Positions 52,742 through 63,690 of a DNA stretch of 64,000 nucleotides are shown here, piece after piece (the stretch's first letter is position 1; each line of letters begins with the position of its first letter). The translations under genes and the position numbers were made by a program. Under the pieces are notes generated by a model that ran no database searches, was not told the DNA's origin, and saw nothing but the letters and a program-made list of their open reading frames with translations. This DNA is from Micropterix aruncella (taxonomy: Eukaryota > Arthropoda > Insecta > Lepidoptera > Micropterigidae), in assembly GCA_944548615.1 (NCBI GenBank), contig OX155961.1, positions 25,306,469 to 25,370,468 of the forward strand, in the 5' to 3' direction.

Positions 52742-53531
52742 ATATTATTTCCATGAATAAAATCGATGAGCCTTTCTAAAATCCTTTCTCGGCCGGCGGA
52801 CGAACCCGGTTAGGTTTCGTTGCAACCGCCGCGGTTCGTTTTTAGGCTATAGGCGGAGTTAGGCCAAACGCCAGCAGATGGCGTTAATATTGGATTAAAA
52901 TGTATGACGGAATTTAAATATTATTACTGTAGCTGTAGTTTGTTTGTATTGTATATTAGAATTTGATTGTTATTAAAAAAGAACTTGTTTGTTTTATGAG
53001 AATTGCAATATCCGGCGAAACTAACAACGATTTATTTGGCCATCTCTAATAACATTGATAATAAAAGATTTTTTTATATAAAAGACTGATTATTTATAAA
53101 AAAAACATTATTCAACAAATGATAACAATAACATTACATTATTAGTGCCATCTATTGCATTTTTATACAGTAGGTACATCACGGAAATAGTACAGAGAGG
53201 TTAGAATGTCTCTATTAATGTATACCAAATGGAAAATTTATATCATTATGTAAATAATATTAAAATAATAAAAGCTATGATTTAAAAATTTGTTTGTTGT
53301 TATATTATTATTCTATTTTGAGATAGGTTATTGGGCCTATTGTGCCATCTATTAGGCAAGTGAAGATAAGAGAAGATTAAGATTAGTCTATTTTTGGAAC
53401 TGTGAATCCCATCTACAATACAATACAATACAATCAACTACTCCAGTAGATAGGCATTCCTACACTTGGATGCGTCACAAAATTAAATGCTAAAAATTTA
53501 AGTATTAAAAACATAACTATCGTGATAGTTG

Positions 53532-55716
53532 TCTTAGGACAAGTCATGTACCCTTTAAAACAGTTACATCTTCACATAAATACCCTCCTTGGTTTAAAAA
53601 ACCGCTTATCAAAATGTTAAAAGAGAAACACAAATATCACAAAAAGCACAAAATTTACGGTAACTGTGCTGACCTTCAATCCTTTGTCACTTTGAGGGAT
53701 CGTGCTAAGACACTCGAAAAAGAGATGTTTAACGAGTATATATCTAGCATTGAATCTAGTATCACTAAAAACCCTAAAGCATTTTGGTCATATGTTAAAA
53801 CTAAAAATCAAAACAATTCTTATCCTGCCATATTAAGTCTTGGCGATCGCTCGTCTGATTCTGGGAATGGTATATGCAATATGTTTAGTGAATACTTTCA
53901 CTCCACTTTTTCATACAGTGACGCTAATCACACCCCGGATACTCCTGATAACGACACGACAACAACTGATATAGCGAACATTGAATTTAAATCTTCAGAG
54001 GTCTGTAAACTGTTAGAGTCTCTGGATTTGAACAAATCTGCCGGTCCAGACAGTATCCCACCATTATTTATTGTCAAATGCGCTAAGAGTATCTCAGCTC
54101 CGCTTACCCTACTTTTTAGGCGATCCGTTTCTGAGGGTGTTATGCCTTCGATCTGGAAGTCTGCGTAGGTATATAACACCTATTCACAAAAAGGGACCTA
54201 GAAACCTGGTTGAAAACTATAGGCCTATCTCTAAACTATGTCTGTTTGCTAAAGTGCTAGGAAAGGTTGTCTATAACCAGTTATACTCTACTCTAAAACA
54301 TACATTCTGCTCACAGCAGCATGGTTTTTTAAGAGGAAGGTCTACGACATCTAACCTGGTTGTTTGTAGCGATTATATATCTGAGCATATGTCCATACCT
54401 TCTCAAGTTGATGTCATCTATACCGATTATAGCAAATGTTTCGATAGAATTGATCATACAGTACTTTTATCCAAACTCCGATTAGTAGGAATTCGTGGAA
54501 ACTTGTACAGGTGGTTCACGTCCTACATACAGAACAGGTGCCAGACTGTAGCTCTCAACGGATACACGTCATCACCAATGCAAATCCCTTCTGGAGTACC
54601 CCAAGGATCCCTATTGGGAGCGCTCCTGTTTAACATCGTTGTCAATGATGTATCTTCGTGCTTCAAATTCTGCGAAGTAATCCTATACGCTGACGACATG
54701 AAGATACTCTGTCCGATTAACTCACAAGAAAGTGCACAACGTTTGCAAGAAGATCTCAATCGTTTTGACCGTTTCTGTTTGTTGAACAAATTGGACTTAA
54801 ATGTATCCAAATGTTATTTATGTTCCTTCACTCGTAAGCCACAACCTCTTCTTTTTTCTTATACACTAAAGAATATCAATATTACTAGAGTAAACTCAAT
54901 CCGTGATTTAGGTATAATCTTTGACACTAAATTACTCTTTGATGAGCACATCAATAGTGTCATCAGCAAAGCATCAAGAACATTAGGTTTTGTTCTGCGT
55001 TTATCATCTGAGTTTAAATCTATTAAAACCATTAAAATTCTTTATTGTGCATATGTACGTAGTCACTTGGAATATGCATCACAAATCTGGAACCCCAGCT
55101 ATAACACTTACATTACCCGCATTGAGCGAATTCAGAGACGTTTTGTACGACACCTACAATTTAAAGTAAAAAAATTCTTTCCAGACTACACTAAACGTTG
55201 TCATAAATTCTCTTACCTTTAGCCACAAACCTTTAGCCACAAGACGCCATATTGCAGATGTCGCCTACCTATTGAAGATAGCAAATGGCTCAGTTGACTG
55301 CCCGGATTTATTGGAGAAGGTTGGGTTGAGGGTCTCTGCTGATCCGATCAGAAGACCATGCACCCTGTTTATCCCCAGAGCTAACACCAATTACAGGCTA
55401 AACAGTTATCTATTGAGAGCAAGCCAAAGTTTCAATGATGTAGCTACCCAATATGACATTGACTTATTTAATATGTCAGTCCAGCAGCTCAAGAAGTTAC
55501 TGGCTGACGCCTTCTTTGGCTAATCCTTTGTTCTATTTTGTTTAGTTTTTTCTTAGTCTACTTGTTTTTCTTTTTTTTCTCCCCCTTTTATATATCTATT
55601 CATACATTTTTACTTGTGGAACCTTGTAATTGGCCTTATATACCTACATATTAATTTGTAATAACCGTATACCTAGCTGTAAGATTCCTAAAATTAATCA
55701 AATAAAATAAAATAAA
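53532..55716 (+). mobile_element. 5'-truncated CR1-group LINE, 2.2 kb
   Basis: It begins inside the linker between endonuclease and RT and ends in a (AAAAT)n tail (55699-55716). It is inserted into the minus-strand LINE: the flanks 'gatagttgtc' and 'atggctg' are contiguous in the relative at 21467-21487. An extra 'gatagttgt' at 55726-55734 may be a 9-bp duplication of 53522-53530, but the boundary is ambiguous by a few bases. Confidence 0.8.
53560..55523 (+). pseudogene. LINE reverse transcriptase ORF, two frame breaks
   Basis: First segment (53560-54166): PPWFKKPLIKMLKEKHKYHK, FWSYVKTKNQN and LDLNKSAGPDSIPPLFI (RT block 1). A shift near 54165 leads to the second segment (to 55222): YITPIHKKGPRNLVENYRPI, QQHGFLRGRSTTSNL, YTDYSKCFDRIDHTVLLSKL, PSGVPQGSLLGALLFNI, the catalytic YADDMK near 54690, VNSIRDLGIIFD and YVRSHLEYASQIWNP. 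A second break near 55175-55260 precedes the C-terminal segment 55272-55523 (KVGLRVSADPIRRPCTLFIP, QSFNDVATQYDIDLF). The enzyme would copy element RNA at a nicked target; this copy is dead but fairly young, as the palm is intact. Confidence 0.85.
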
Positions 55717-56435
55717 AATGGCTGGATAGTTGTAATATTATATTCAATATTACCTACATACAAATAATCAAAATATACTAATGTGATTTAAGTCAGGGAG
55801 AATAATATATTAAACTAGAAATGCGAATTATATGTAGAATAATCAACAAAAAAAAAATATTTTCAATCCAGCAATATGCCTTCGCATTTTTTTTAAAACG
55901 AATAGATGTATAATTAATTATATGAAAATTAGAATGTCAGCTATCATAATACCATTATGTTTAAAACTTTACACATTTCATTAATCATCAACATGGAAAA
56001 TAAACTCAGAATTTTCAAACTCCCTTATACCATAAATTGGGTTTCTTACCAAATTATTTATAATTATCTTTTTAAATTGGTCCTCTCCAAGGCTTTTCAT
56101 TTGCTCTGGAATCTTATTATAATAGGACAAATTTTGGTGAATAAAACTGTATCGCACTTTGCTAAGTCGCTGTCGGTTTATGTGGAGATTGGATTTATTC
56201 CTCGTATCGTGATGATGAAAATCACTATTCACAGGAACTTCTGTTAGGTGTCTACAAACGTACATAATATTTTGGTAGATGTAAGAAAAAAATAGAGTCA
56301 TTATTCCTGAAAAACTGCGTACCGCTCTTTTCTGGAGGAGAAAAATTCTTTTTGAATTTGGTACACGTTGTCTTGTAGTAAAAACCTAGCTGCCAAAACA
56401 TAGTAAGGCATTGCGCAATCTAATACCTATAGAAT

Positions 56436-57121
56436 CAATGGTGTAGGCAAGCCTGCATCGGGCGCGAAGCGACAGATGCTCTTTCTCTACCCTAGTCTAA
56501 GCGGTTTGGTCGGCCAATATAGGATTAAAAATGCAGATATCCAAATTAAATTTTCGCCTGCAATGTTTTTGTTATTTTTACGTTCCACAATTATCTACTC
56601 CAGAATTCTTCCTAACGAAACTGCTCTCGATAGCCGCAAACTGTCATCTGTATCTCAATATAGCAAAGAACAATTAATCTTTTAAAAAAAACTTTATTAT
56701 TTAAAATTATTATAAAACACATTATACGTACAAAAATAAATCTATTACACGTTTAGCAGGAAACCAAAATAACGTAACAATTTGAAAAAGTAAAACTGAA
56801 TGACTATATCACAAACTACATTTATGGTAGAGCCTAATTAAAATGATCGGATTTGATACATACCATGAGCTCCATTGCTTTCTTTGTGAATTAAAATCGG
56901 AATCAGTTCATTTCACTAACTAAGCTAAGAATTGACTAAGGACACGGGTCAAGCCTGATCCTTAAAAGTAATAACGGTGAAAATATTTTATCACATGTCG
57001 GAAATAAACATATTCGTTCTAAACTACTCAGTTTAGAGCCATATTTCGGCTCGATGGTGTAGGCGAGCCTGGGTCGGGTGCGAATCGACAGATGATCTGT
57101 CTTTACCATGGTCTAGCCATC
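56436..57121. other. R8 short repeat pair and AT-rich filler
   Basis: 'ggtgtaggcaagcctgcatcgggcgcgaa' type sequence at 56440-56500 recurs at 57053-57118 ('ggtgtaggcgagcctgggtc', 'gcgaatcgacagatg', 'taccatggtctag'). Between them there is no gene. Confidence 0.5.
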
Positions 57122-57189
57122 GATATATAAGGCCTAGATATGCCCTCAGGTACAAAGAGTTGGGTCATATCCGTTGCGCGTAAAAACAT

Positions 57190-57259
<70 letters not shown>

Positions 57260-57414
57260 TACATTGAACAGTATGCGAGAGAATAGCAGGGCAATATTCG
57301 TAGCAGGATCGCTCATACCAGAAAGTACTAGCGGAACTACTACTGGCGGCGATCCGTATTGTTATTGAAGTGGTCATTTTCGCACGTAAAAGGCATATCT
57401 AGGCACTCATATAT
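57122..57414. mobile_element. 293-bp TIR MITE carrying a (GA)n run
   Basis: Left end GATATATAAGGCCTAGATAT (57122 on); right end reversed GATATATGAGTGCCTAGATA (57414 back): about 20 of 24 bases match, continuing GCC. A 64-bp GA run lies at 57193-57256. The Leu-Ser frames over it are artefacts. Confidence 0.7.
57193..57256. repeat. (GA)n microsatellite
   Basis: A 64-bp perfect GA run within the MITE. Confidence 0.95.
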
Positions 57415-57898
57415 CAATGGGTCAAGCCGGCTTGGTCGACCATATGATTAACCATTTGCACTCAAGGCCTTTTTCGCACGGGCCAACCAGCAACTCTAGA
57501 CAATTTGATTCTTATTCTGATTCTAATTATGATTCCAATTTTTCGTCGTCTCAAACCTCTTATTTCGTCACAATCTTCCCCAGGAATAATACGATAGAGC
57601 GAAATATGAGATAAATGATTGTCACTTTTCCAGCATAAAACTAACTATCGAACATAAAGCGGCATAATTTAAGACCAGATTAAATGGTCTTATGTTCGGC
57701 GAGTAGTTTTTGTGCGGGAGAAGATACGATCGTTCGCATAAACTATTTTCCGCTATTAGTTCACAAAGAAATGTAATTGAGCCCAAATAGGTTACAAGCA
57801 ACATAAAGTACGAATCACTGTCTTTGAATAGTTGTTCTGCATTGTTCCATATAAATTATTATGCACTGTTCCATAAAAAAAAACATATATTGCTATAG
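57415..57898. other. unclassified
   Basis: No gene or repeat relative identified. Confidence 0.3.
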
Positions 57899-58170
57899 TC
57901 CATTACAAAATTAAATAATCGGTTGGGTCACCCCAAGACTTTCCCGGTAAGTAGCCAAGGACTGATTTCATCTGAATATTGATTTCATAAATAAAATCGA
58001 TGAGTGCCCGCTCGGCCGGCAGACTAACCCGGTTGGGTTCCATTGCGAACGCCATGGATGGTGTGATTCGTTTCTCGGCTAATAGTGAGGTTGGGCCAAG
58101 CGCCAACAGATAGCGTTAATATTTAATTAAAATGTATGTTGGCATTTAAATATTATCTCCTACTTTTTAA
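57899..58170 (+). repeat. R3 repeat, copy 3 (uninterrupted)
   Basis: Reference copy for the empty site of the CACTG-ended element: 'tttcatctgaatattgattt' corresponds to the join at 51121/52742. Confidence 0.7.
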
Positions 58171-58639
58171 GATTTCACTAACTGCCATCCTAATGTACTG
58201 TATTATATGATTATTATATTATAACATACTATTACATTATATATAATAAATATTATTATCCAATTACTCATACTTCTATTTTGCTCTATCCAAATAACTT
58301 TATTAACAGCTTATTTAATTATTTCTTTTCTTACCCTTATATTATTACTAGCTGACCCGGCGAACTTCGTACCGCCTAACAGTCAATGAATGTCGTGTTA
58401 CAGATTAGTTGAACTCAATTTATGATTTTATTAAAGTAATCCAATTAATACAAAATAAATATTAAGTTCACTACTTTATTAAGATAATAACACATAAAGA
58501 AATATAAAAGTACAAAAATTAAATATACCAATCGCGTGTCAGCAAGACATAATTGAATTAAACTATTGTGCAGCATGGAATGCACTCGGTTTAATTCTCT
58601 TCATTGAAGAACCTTGTGATATACGACATTTTTTGTTTT

Positions 58640-58740
58640 TTTATCAGGCGCAAGAACAAATAAAGCGGATGATTTGCCGACACGTGAACATGCCACGTAT
58701 AACTTACCATGGGAAAACACGGATTTACATTTTGTATGAG
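58640..58740 (-). pseudogene. Helitron/Pif1-type helicase C-terminal fragment
   Basis: The minus strand reads YVACSRVGKSS, the motif VI region of Helitron helicases (YVA.SRV). The preceding motifs are absent. Confidence 0.65.
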
Positions 58741-59139
58741 AAAATGTTTTTCTTTTATTTTAATTTTTCACCAACTTTCCAATTTTTCTTTTTAAGTTAT
58801 TCTGCTATTCGGGACGGAGACAAATACAACAAATCAAAAACCATAAAAATCGGTCCAACCGTTCTCGAGTTATAAGTGTTCGAACAAACCCGACTTTGTT
58901 TTATATATATATAGATATATATAAAACAAATATGTATTGGATTTTTTTTTCCCCAAAAAATAAAATGTTTGAGAAAATGTTTTTTCTTTTATTTTAATTT
59001 TTCGTAATTTTTTTTTTTGTAAATAATATGTATGGTAAATGTTTTTCTTTTATTTTATTTTTTCGGTAATTTTCCAATGTTTTAGTAGTTATTATGCTAT
59101 TCGGGACGGAGACAAATACAAAAAAACAAAAACCTGTGC

Positions 59140-60005
59140 AAGATATCTTCTGATAATGAAGTTTTATACTTATCCCATAGTTGAAGAGGATTTGATAAAC
59201 CGCAAGTGCATATCAATATTGCAAATAGTTCCCTTATTTGCGAAGGAGAGCGACACAGCACGGCCTCTTCCATTGTGGCATCCCAGTGGTTGTCATCTTC
59301 CAACAACCCCAACTTCTCACACGCTTGTCGAAAAGTTTCAAGTTCTTGGCCGTCAACTGTTTTTAGATCCGAGAAGTTAGTGGGGCCCTGTATTACATTT
59401 AGCAGCATTCGCAAACAGTAACATTCGAAGTTACTAACGTGCACTGTGTAAATGCGCCCAAGAGCATCTCCTACTTTCACACCTGGCCAGCCGTCGACAG
59501 ATGTTCTTTGTAAACGACGTTTCCATTCTTTCAACGACACGTTCCAAGTATAGTAGCGGGGTACGTCAACATAAAGTAATGTTTTTGCAAATGCGTCATT
59601 TTGGCAAAGCAGGAAGAATGCAGTTAGTGTCGTCTTAGGTGGTGCGGCCATTCTCTCTCTAAAATTGTTTTCAGTGAAATAAATCCGCTGTCTATTGAAC
59701 AGATGTACCGCAAGATGAGTGACTGTTGGATGTCTCTCATGCAGAGGCAGACCCAAAATCCGCCACGCTGCTTCGTTACTACTAACATATCGACCGGTTC
59801 GAAATGTTTGCACCTCATCTCTCGGGTCAATGTGAACATTCCCTTGCTGTCGTATGTTAAAAATAGCCTGATCACTACCTTTGTTAATATATTTACAAAT
59901 ATATTTTATAGCCTGTACCGTATTGCAGAACTCTACATTTATATGGCAATTAAAAATCATGATGAGAAGAGGAGAATATGGTACTATCCAGCTATTGTCA
60001 ACCAA
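59140..60005 (-). pseudogene. Helitron Rep/helicase protein, second fragment
   Basis: Begins with VDNSWIVPYSPLLIMIFNCH and contains VQAIKYICKYINKGSDQA (the Rep tyrosine motif Y..KY), then the conserved inter-domain region (RYVSSNEAAWRILGLPLHER, HLAVHLFNRQRIYF, RYYTWNVSLKEWKRR, GRIYTVHVSNFECYCLRMLL). It continues in the same protein as 60781-61725 once the insertion is removed (KIRGG...EVLVDNSW). The helicase Walker region is lost downstream. Reads open for about 290 codons. Confidence 0.88.
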
Positions 60006-60014
60006 TACTTCCTG

Positions 60015-60784
60015 TAGTGATGGGTGTGATCACGAATAGCAATAACAATAACGTGTGATATTTGCAATCACGAAGAACGCGTTACGAGAATTTGAAAGAA
60101 CATGCTATTTGAATCACGGCTACGAACAGCACCGCGTTGCCATCACTCGGCGCCGCTACGACGCGACCGATCACGCGTGATTATATGATCAGTGATTGGC
60201 CGTTCTCACTGATCGCCGTCGAACGACCGCGCGGCGCGCCACTGAACGATGATCGGTGAGCGCCTAATTGAACCGTTCATTTGGTTTCGTTCATTCTTGA
60301 TGTGATCGGCGATCAGTGGATCAGTGATTTGCCGTTCGTTCTGGGCGAACGCCCGCGCCGGCTGGACGATGACTGATGAGTGGCGCGTTCATTTCGTACG
60401 TAACGTGAATTTGGACACTGTTGTCGCATGAATTTGGACACTGTTATCGCTCGTGTCGTAATCGTTCGTGTAAATGAGTTTGCTCATGATTTGTTAAAGC
60501 AATAAAATAACATTATTTCAGAAAGACGAACTCGGCTTAGCACCAAAAGAGCAAGAGAGATAATCTTTCTGAACGCTAATTCTTCTAATTACTAATAAAT
60601 ATTAAGCAAATATAATGCGCGTTTCTGTTATCAGTTATCACATTGACGAAACTTTGTTACTTAACGTTTCACAGTACATTTCAGTACAATCACGAAAATC
60701 ACGAGTAGCAGTTATTATCACGCGTGAAAAAATACCAGTAACGTGATTGTTGCGTGATTTAAAATTGAGAATCACGCCCATCAT
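60015..60784. mobile_element. ~770-bp TIR element inserted in the Helitron Rep gene
   Basis: Left end TAGTGATGGGTGTGATCACG (60015 on); right end reversed ATGATGGGCGTGATTCTC. The shared core is TGATGGGyGTGAT, with more inverted similarity inside ('caataacgtg' against 'caatcacgtt'). The ends resemble hAT-type TAGTGATGGG termini, but I do not see a clean 8-bp duplication. It splits a conserved Rep segment precisely. GC-rich internal 'gatcagtgat' repeats at 60200-60340. Noncoding. Confidence 0.6.
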
Positions 60785-61725
60785 GTTCCACCTCTGATTT
60801 TTTGAGTTATCGTACGGCCGCCATCTTCTGGGGCTCTACGCCTGTACATAGGATAGCCCTTGTCGTTGGTTTGAGTATCTTTTAAAAGCGCCCTTGGATA
60901 CTTTTTGGTACATTTGCCTTCCTTCATGCATGGTGATGACGGATTTAGTGCACCACAGGGACCGTGAATCATATTTATGGTCACAGTATCATAGAGCTTT
61001 CGATCAGTTTCGGCGTTGGGTATCTCTGCATTTATGACTTCATCAATTTGGTTAGGGCGTAATTTATCCATCAACCACAGCAGTAAGTGCACGTGAGGCA
61101 AGCCTCTTTTCTGCCACTCGATCGAGTACATGAAGCACTTCATATCACCAAATATTTTACCTTTTGCAAGTAGAGCAACTAATTTTTGAACTTTTATTTT
61201 AAATACTCTGGCTGTTAAGTCATGTCTGTCCGTTGAATTTTGACCTGGAATGAGCTCTTTAGTGATTTCTGGCCAGGCGGGATTACATGTCATTGTAATG
61301 AACATATCAGGCCTCCCGTAGTTACGCACGTATGTGAACGCATCCTGGGTGTATTCGTGAAGATATCTCGGGCTATTTACAAATGATGACGGGAGACTTA
61401 CCATTTGACCCAAGTTATTTGGATCTAAATCCGCATCATTCCTTATCGCGTCTTGTAAATGTATATAATTTTCTGCTCGCAGTTTCGTTTGGTTCAAGGC
61501 AATAAACCTTAAGCGCTCACTCTCCACTTTGACGTACATGTCCACCAAAAATTGATGTAGGAGAAGTCGACACCGAAGCAATAAATTAAAATTGTTGCGT
61601 CGTACCATCATATAATAAACATAAAAGTCTGAAAGAAGGCCTTGACGCACTCGGGAATCTCTGATCTTTCTATGTACGCTGGCGACTTTTTCTATTCCTA
61701 AAAAATACAATACCTGCTTATTCAA
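60781..61725 (-). pseudogene. Helitron Rep (HUH nuclease) fragment
   Basis: Contains the Helitron-like N domain: LLSDFYVYYMMVRRNNFNLL, LPSSFVNSPRYLHEYTQDAF, GRPDMFITMTCNPAWPEI and, at about codon 210 of this frame, WQKRGLPHVHLLLWL, with the HVH (HUH) metal-binding motif at 61096-61088. Later come VTINMIHGPCG and CTKKYPRAL. The frame ends artificially at the TIR element (KIRGG then stop). Rep would nick and rejoin single strands during rolling-circle transposition. The N-terminus upstream of 61725 is missing. Confidence 0.9.
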
Positions 61726-62084
61726 TGAAAATTACAGCAACATACTAATTAATAGTCAAAAAATAATTCTAATCTGCTAATTGTGAAACAAAATCACGCT
61801 TTTTACCTATGCAATGGAGATAAAAACGAAGTAATTTCTATAATAAGTAATAATACGAAGTAATTCCTACTAACCACAAACAAATTACGCTTTCGTTGTT
61901 TTATTGTAAGTAATAATTAATTTACGATTTCGATGATAACATTAATTACGGACACATTATGAACACAGCTGTCAATGACGTCGCCATAGTAACGTCACGC
62001 AATCGTCGCCATAGTAACGTCGCGCAATCGTTACAAACTTTCGCGTTTATAATATTAGTAGGAAGTAGGATTGTTGAGAAAATT

Positions 62085-62339
62085 TTCAAAATATATGTTG
62101 ACGCTTAGAATTTAAATTTCGAATATCAATTTCTTAGATTTTTCCTACTTACTTGACAGTTATCGTTATAGTTTAGATAATTCACAATATATCTTTATAA
62201 ATTATAGCCTATGTGTTATTCTGATGTGTAAGCTATATTATTGTAAAGTTTCATCAAAATCCATTCAGTAGTTTTTGCGTGAAAGAGTAACAAACATCCA
62301 TACATACATACAAACTTTCGCGTTTATAATAGTATAGGA
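62085..62339 (-). mobile_element. 5' end of another Helitron
   Basis: On the minus strand A|TCCTATACTATTATAAACGC begins at 62339 and continues through 'tttgttactctttcacgcaa' and 'ggattttgatgaaac', as in 37829-38049. No CTAG end is visible before 62063, where the next Helitron 5' end begins, so this copy is truncated or hosts the other Helitron. Confidence 0.75.
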
Positions 62340-62448
62340 TTAGCTTTATTATATATTTTTTTCTACTATCAACGTGTTTATGTTATTTCTATGTTAATGT
62401 GTAATGCAAGAATTGCAAACTATTCATAGGATAGTAAATTAGTTTCGT

Positions 62449-62734
62449 TTAACCCCTAGATCCCCGATTGGCCGATATCGGCCAAAACACGATTCAGCAT
62501 CACAATTCAGCATCACAGCAGCATCAGTTTTAATTTTATTTTAATTTAATTTGTTTTATTTTATTATGTTTTAGTATGTTAATATGTTTTATTTTAATTA
62601 TGAGTACATTGTTTTGGCAGTAATTAATGTTTTGGTGAGACAGTGTCATAATTCAATTTTTTAATAAATTTTACTAAAATTTTTTGGGACATCAACTTGT
62701 CAATCGGCTGAGAGGCCGAGGCCTGAAGGGTTAA
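62449..62734. mobile_element. 286-bp TTAA-flanked MITE
   Basis: The left end TTAACCCCTAGATCCCCG and the right end reversed TTAACCCTTCAGGCCTCG share TTAACCC and a following GGCC-rich block ('ggccgatatcggcc' left, 'ggctgagaggccgaggcc' right). Piggybac-type ends; different from 38450-38905 and from the 12.1-kb element. Confidence 0.65.
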
Positions 62735-62828
62735 ATATGTTTTTAAGATACTATTATCATATATTTACTATCTGTGTTTGCTATAAAATAAAATTAAAAA
62801 AAATAAAAAATCTGTGTGGCTTGTATAT

Positions 62829-63110
62829 TATCATCATCATCATCATCAATAGCCGGTAGACGCCCAATGTTGGACATAGGCCTCCCCCATAGAATGCCAT
62901 GACGAGCGGTCCTGAGCCGCTTCCATCCATCTACTTCCTGCGACCTTGGCTATGTCATCAGTCGCCATTCAAGAACCTTTTTTACCCAACGGTTGTTGGT
63001 TCTGCGAGCTATATGGCCTACCCATTGCCATTTCAAGTTGGCAATTTTACGAGCTTGATCAGTGACCTTAGTTCTTCTGCGGATTTCCTCATTTCGGATC
63101 CTATCACGCA
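62829..63110 (-). pseudogene. RTE-clade LINE 3' end
   Basis: On the minus strand: RIRNEEIRRRTKVTDQARKI, LKWQWVGHIARR, RWVKKVLEWR, a frame break, then VAGSRWMEAAQDRSSWHSM, EAYVQHWASTGY and stop. The tail is (ATG)n (plus strand atcatcatcatcatcatc). This is the typical, abundant RTE C-terminus. Heavily 5'-truncated at 63110, exactly where the next LINE begins. Confidence 0.85.
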
Positions 63111-63690
63111 GTGAAACTCCAAGTATTGCTCTCGTGTCATGTCACAGAGGAACCGATGCTGAAAATCTATAAGTCATTTGTAAGACCCATTTTGGAACAC
63201 GCCTATCAGATCTGGAATCCATACTTTAGGAAGGATATCGATCTTCTAGAGAAGGTCCAGCGAAGAGCGAGTAAATTGCCCTTTAACTTGAAGCATCTAA
63301 CATACGAGAAAAGATTGTCGGCTCTCGGTTTGACCACTCTGGAACAACGCAGGGCAGGGGGTGACTTAATCGAGACATATAAGATCCTAACTGCATCGTA
63401 TGACGTTCCTGGGTTGCAGACTATCTACACCATGAGCACTAACACACATCTGCGTGGGCATCATCTGAAACTCCAGCGGGAATCATTCAATTTAAATCCC
63501 AAGAAACATTTCCTCAGCAGTAGTCGTAAACGAATGGAATGCTCTCCCAAGTGCAGTGATCAATGGCAAAAGTGTCAATGACTTTAAAAATAAACTGGAC
63601 TTATTCCACAGAAATTGTAATGCAAGTACGGACTCAGGCGCATCAGCTTAAGCTGCCTGCCTGTTACATGTATAATAATAATAATAATAT
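63111..63690 (+). pseudogene. LINE reverse-transcriptase C-terminal region with (ATA)n tail
   Basis: Reads SFVRPILEHAYQIWNPYF, KDIDLLEKVQRRASKLPF, LTTLEQRRAGGDLIETYKIL and THLRGHHLKLQRE, then after one frame shift (about 63545) NDFKNKLDLFHRN. The end is ataataataataatat. The same family as the intron-3 relic at 9510-10145 but less decayed. Confidence 0.8.

Larger units (their letters stand above)
51040..52950 (+). repeat. R3 repeat, copy 2, split by a CACTG-ended element
   Basis: R3 sequence at 51040-51121 ('ctttcccggcaagtagcag', 'tttcatctgaat') resumes at 52742 ('atgaataaaatcgatgag', 'gacgaacccggttaggtt'). The join matches the uninterrupted copy at 57899-58170. Confidence 0.75.
53412..56330 (-). 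mobile_element. CR1-group LINE 3' portion, itself split
   Basis: The minus-strand 3' tail is ATTGTATTGTATTGT (plus 53412-53432). 53433-53531 plus 55732-56330 are collinear with 21362-21936. The minus-strand frame 56301-55981 gives the C-terminus: CRHLTEVPVNSDFHHHDTRN, LHINRQRLSKVRYSFIHQ and YYNKIPEQMKSL. It is 5'-truncated near 56330. Confidence 0.75.
52990..56435. repeat. R7 element, copy 2, split by nested LINEs
   Basis: The body at 53000-53411 is collinear with 48190-48650 ('aatgataacaata', 'gccatctattgcatttttat', 'gaagataagagaagatta'). The terminal part resumes at 56345 ('cctagctgccaaaacatag', 'gcgcaatctaata'). Everything between is two LINE insertions. Confidence 0.7.
58348..62063 (-). 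mobile_element. autonomous-type Helitron, decayed and rearranged
   Basis: On the minus strand the 3' end is a GC hairpin region followed by ...GGGTCAGCTAG, then T (CTAG at 58351-58348), as in Helitrons. The 5' end is TCCTACTAATATTATAAACG (62063 back). Between them are Rep and helicase remnants in the expected order: Rep (61725-60781), Rep continuation and N-terminal helicase region (60005-59140), helicase C-terminus (about 58740-58640). Most of the helicase core is missing. A second possible 5' end (TCTATATATATATAAAAC, near 58913) and a duplicated 'ctattcgggacggagacaaa' (58808 and 59098) suggest that the 58348-58913 block may be a separate small Helitron fused in. Confidence 0.65.

Noticed and set aside
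57103..57377. Leu-Ser repeat proteins on the minus strand
   Set aside because: They come from the (GA)n run inside a MITE.
59039..60017. Plus-strand frames opposite the Helitron protein
   Set aside because: Shadows of the conserved minus-strand Rep/helicase frame.
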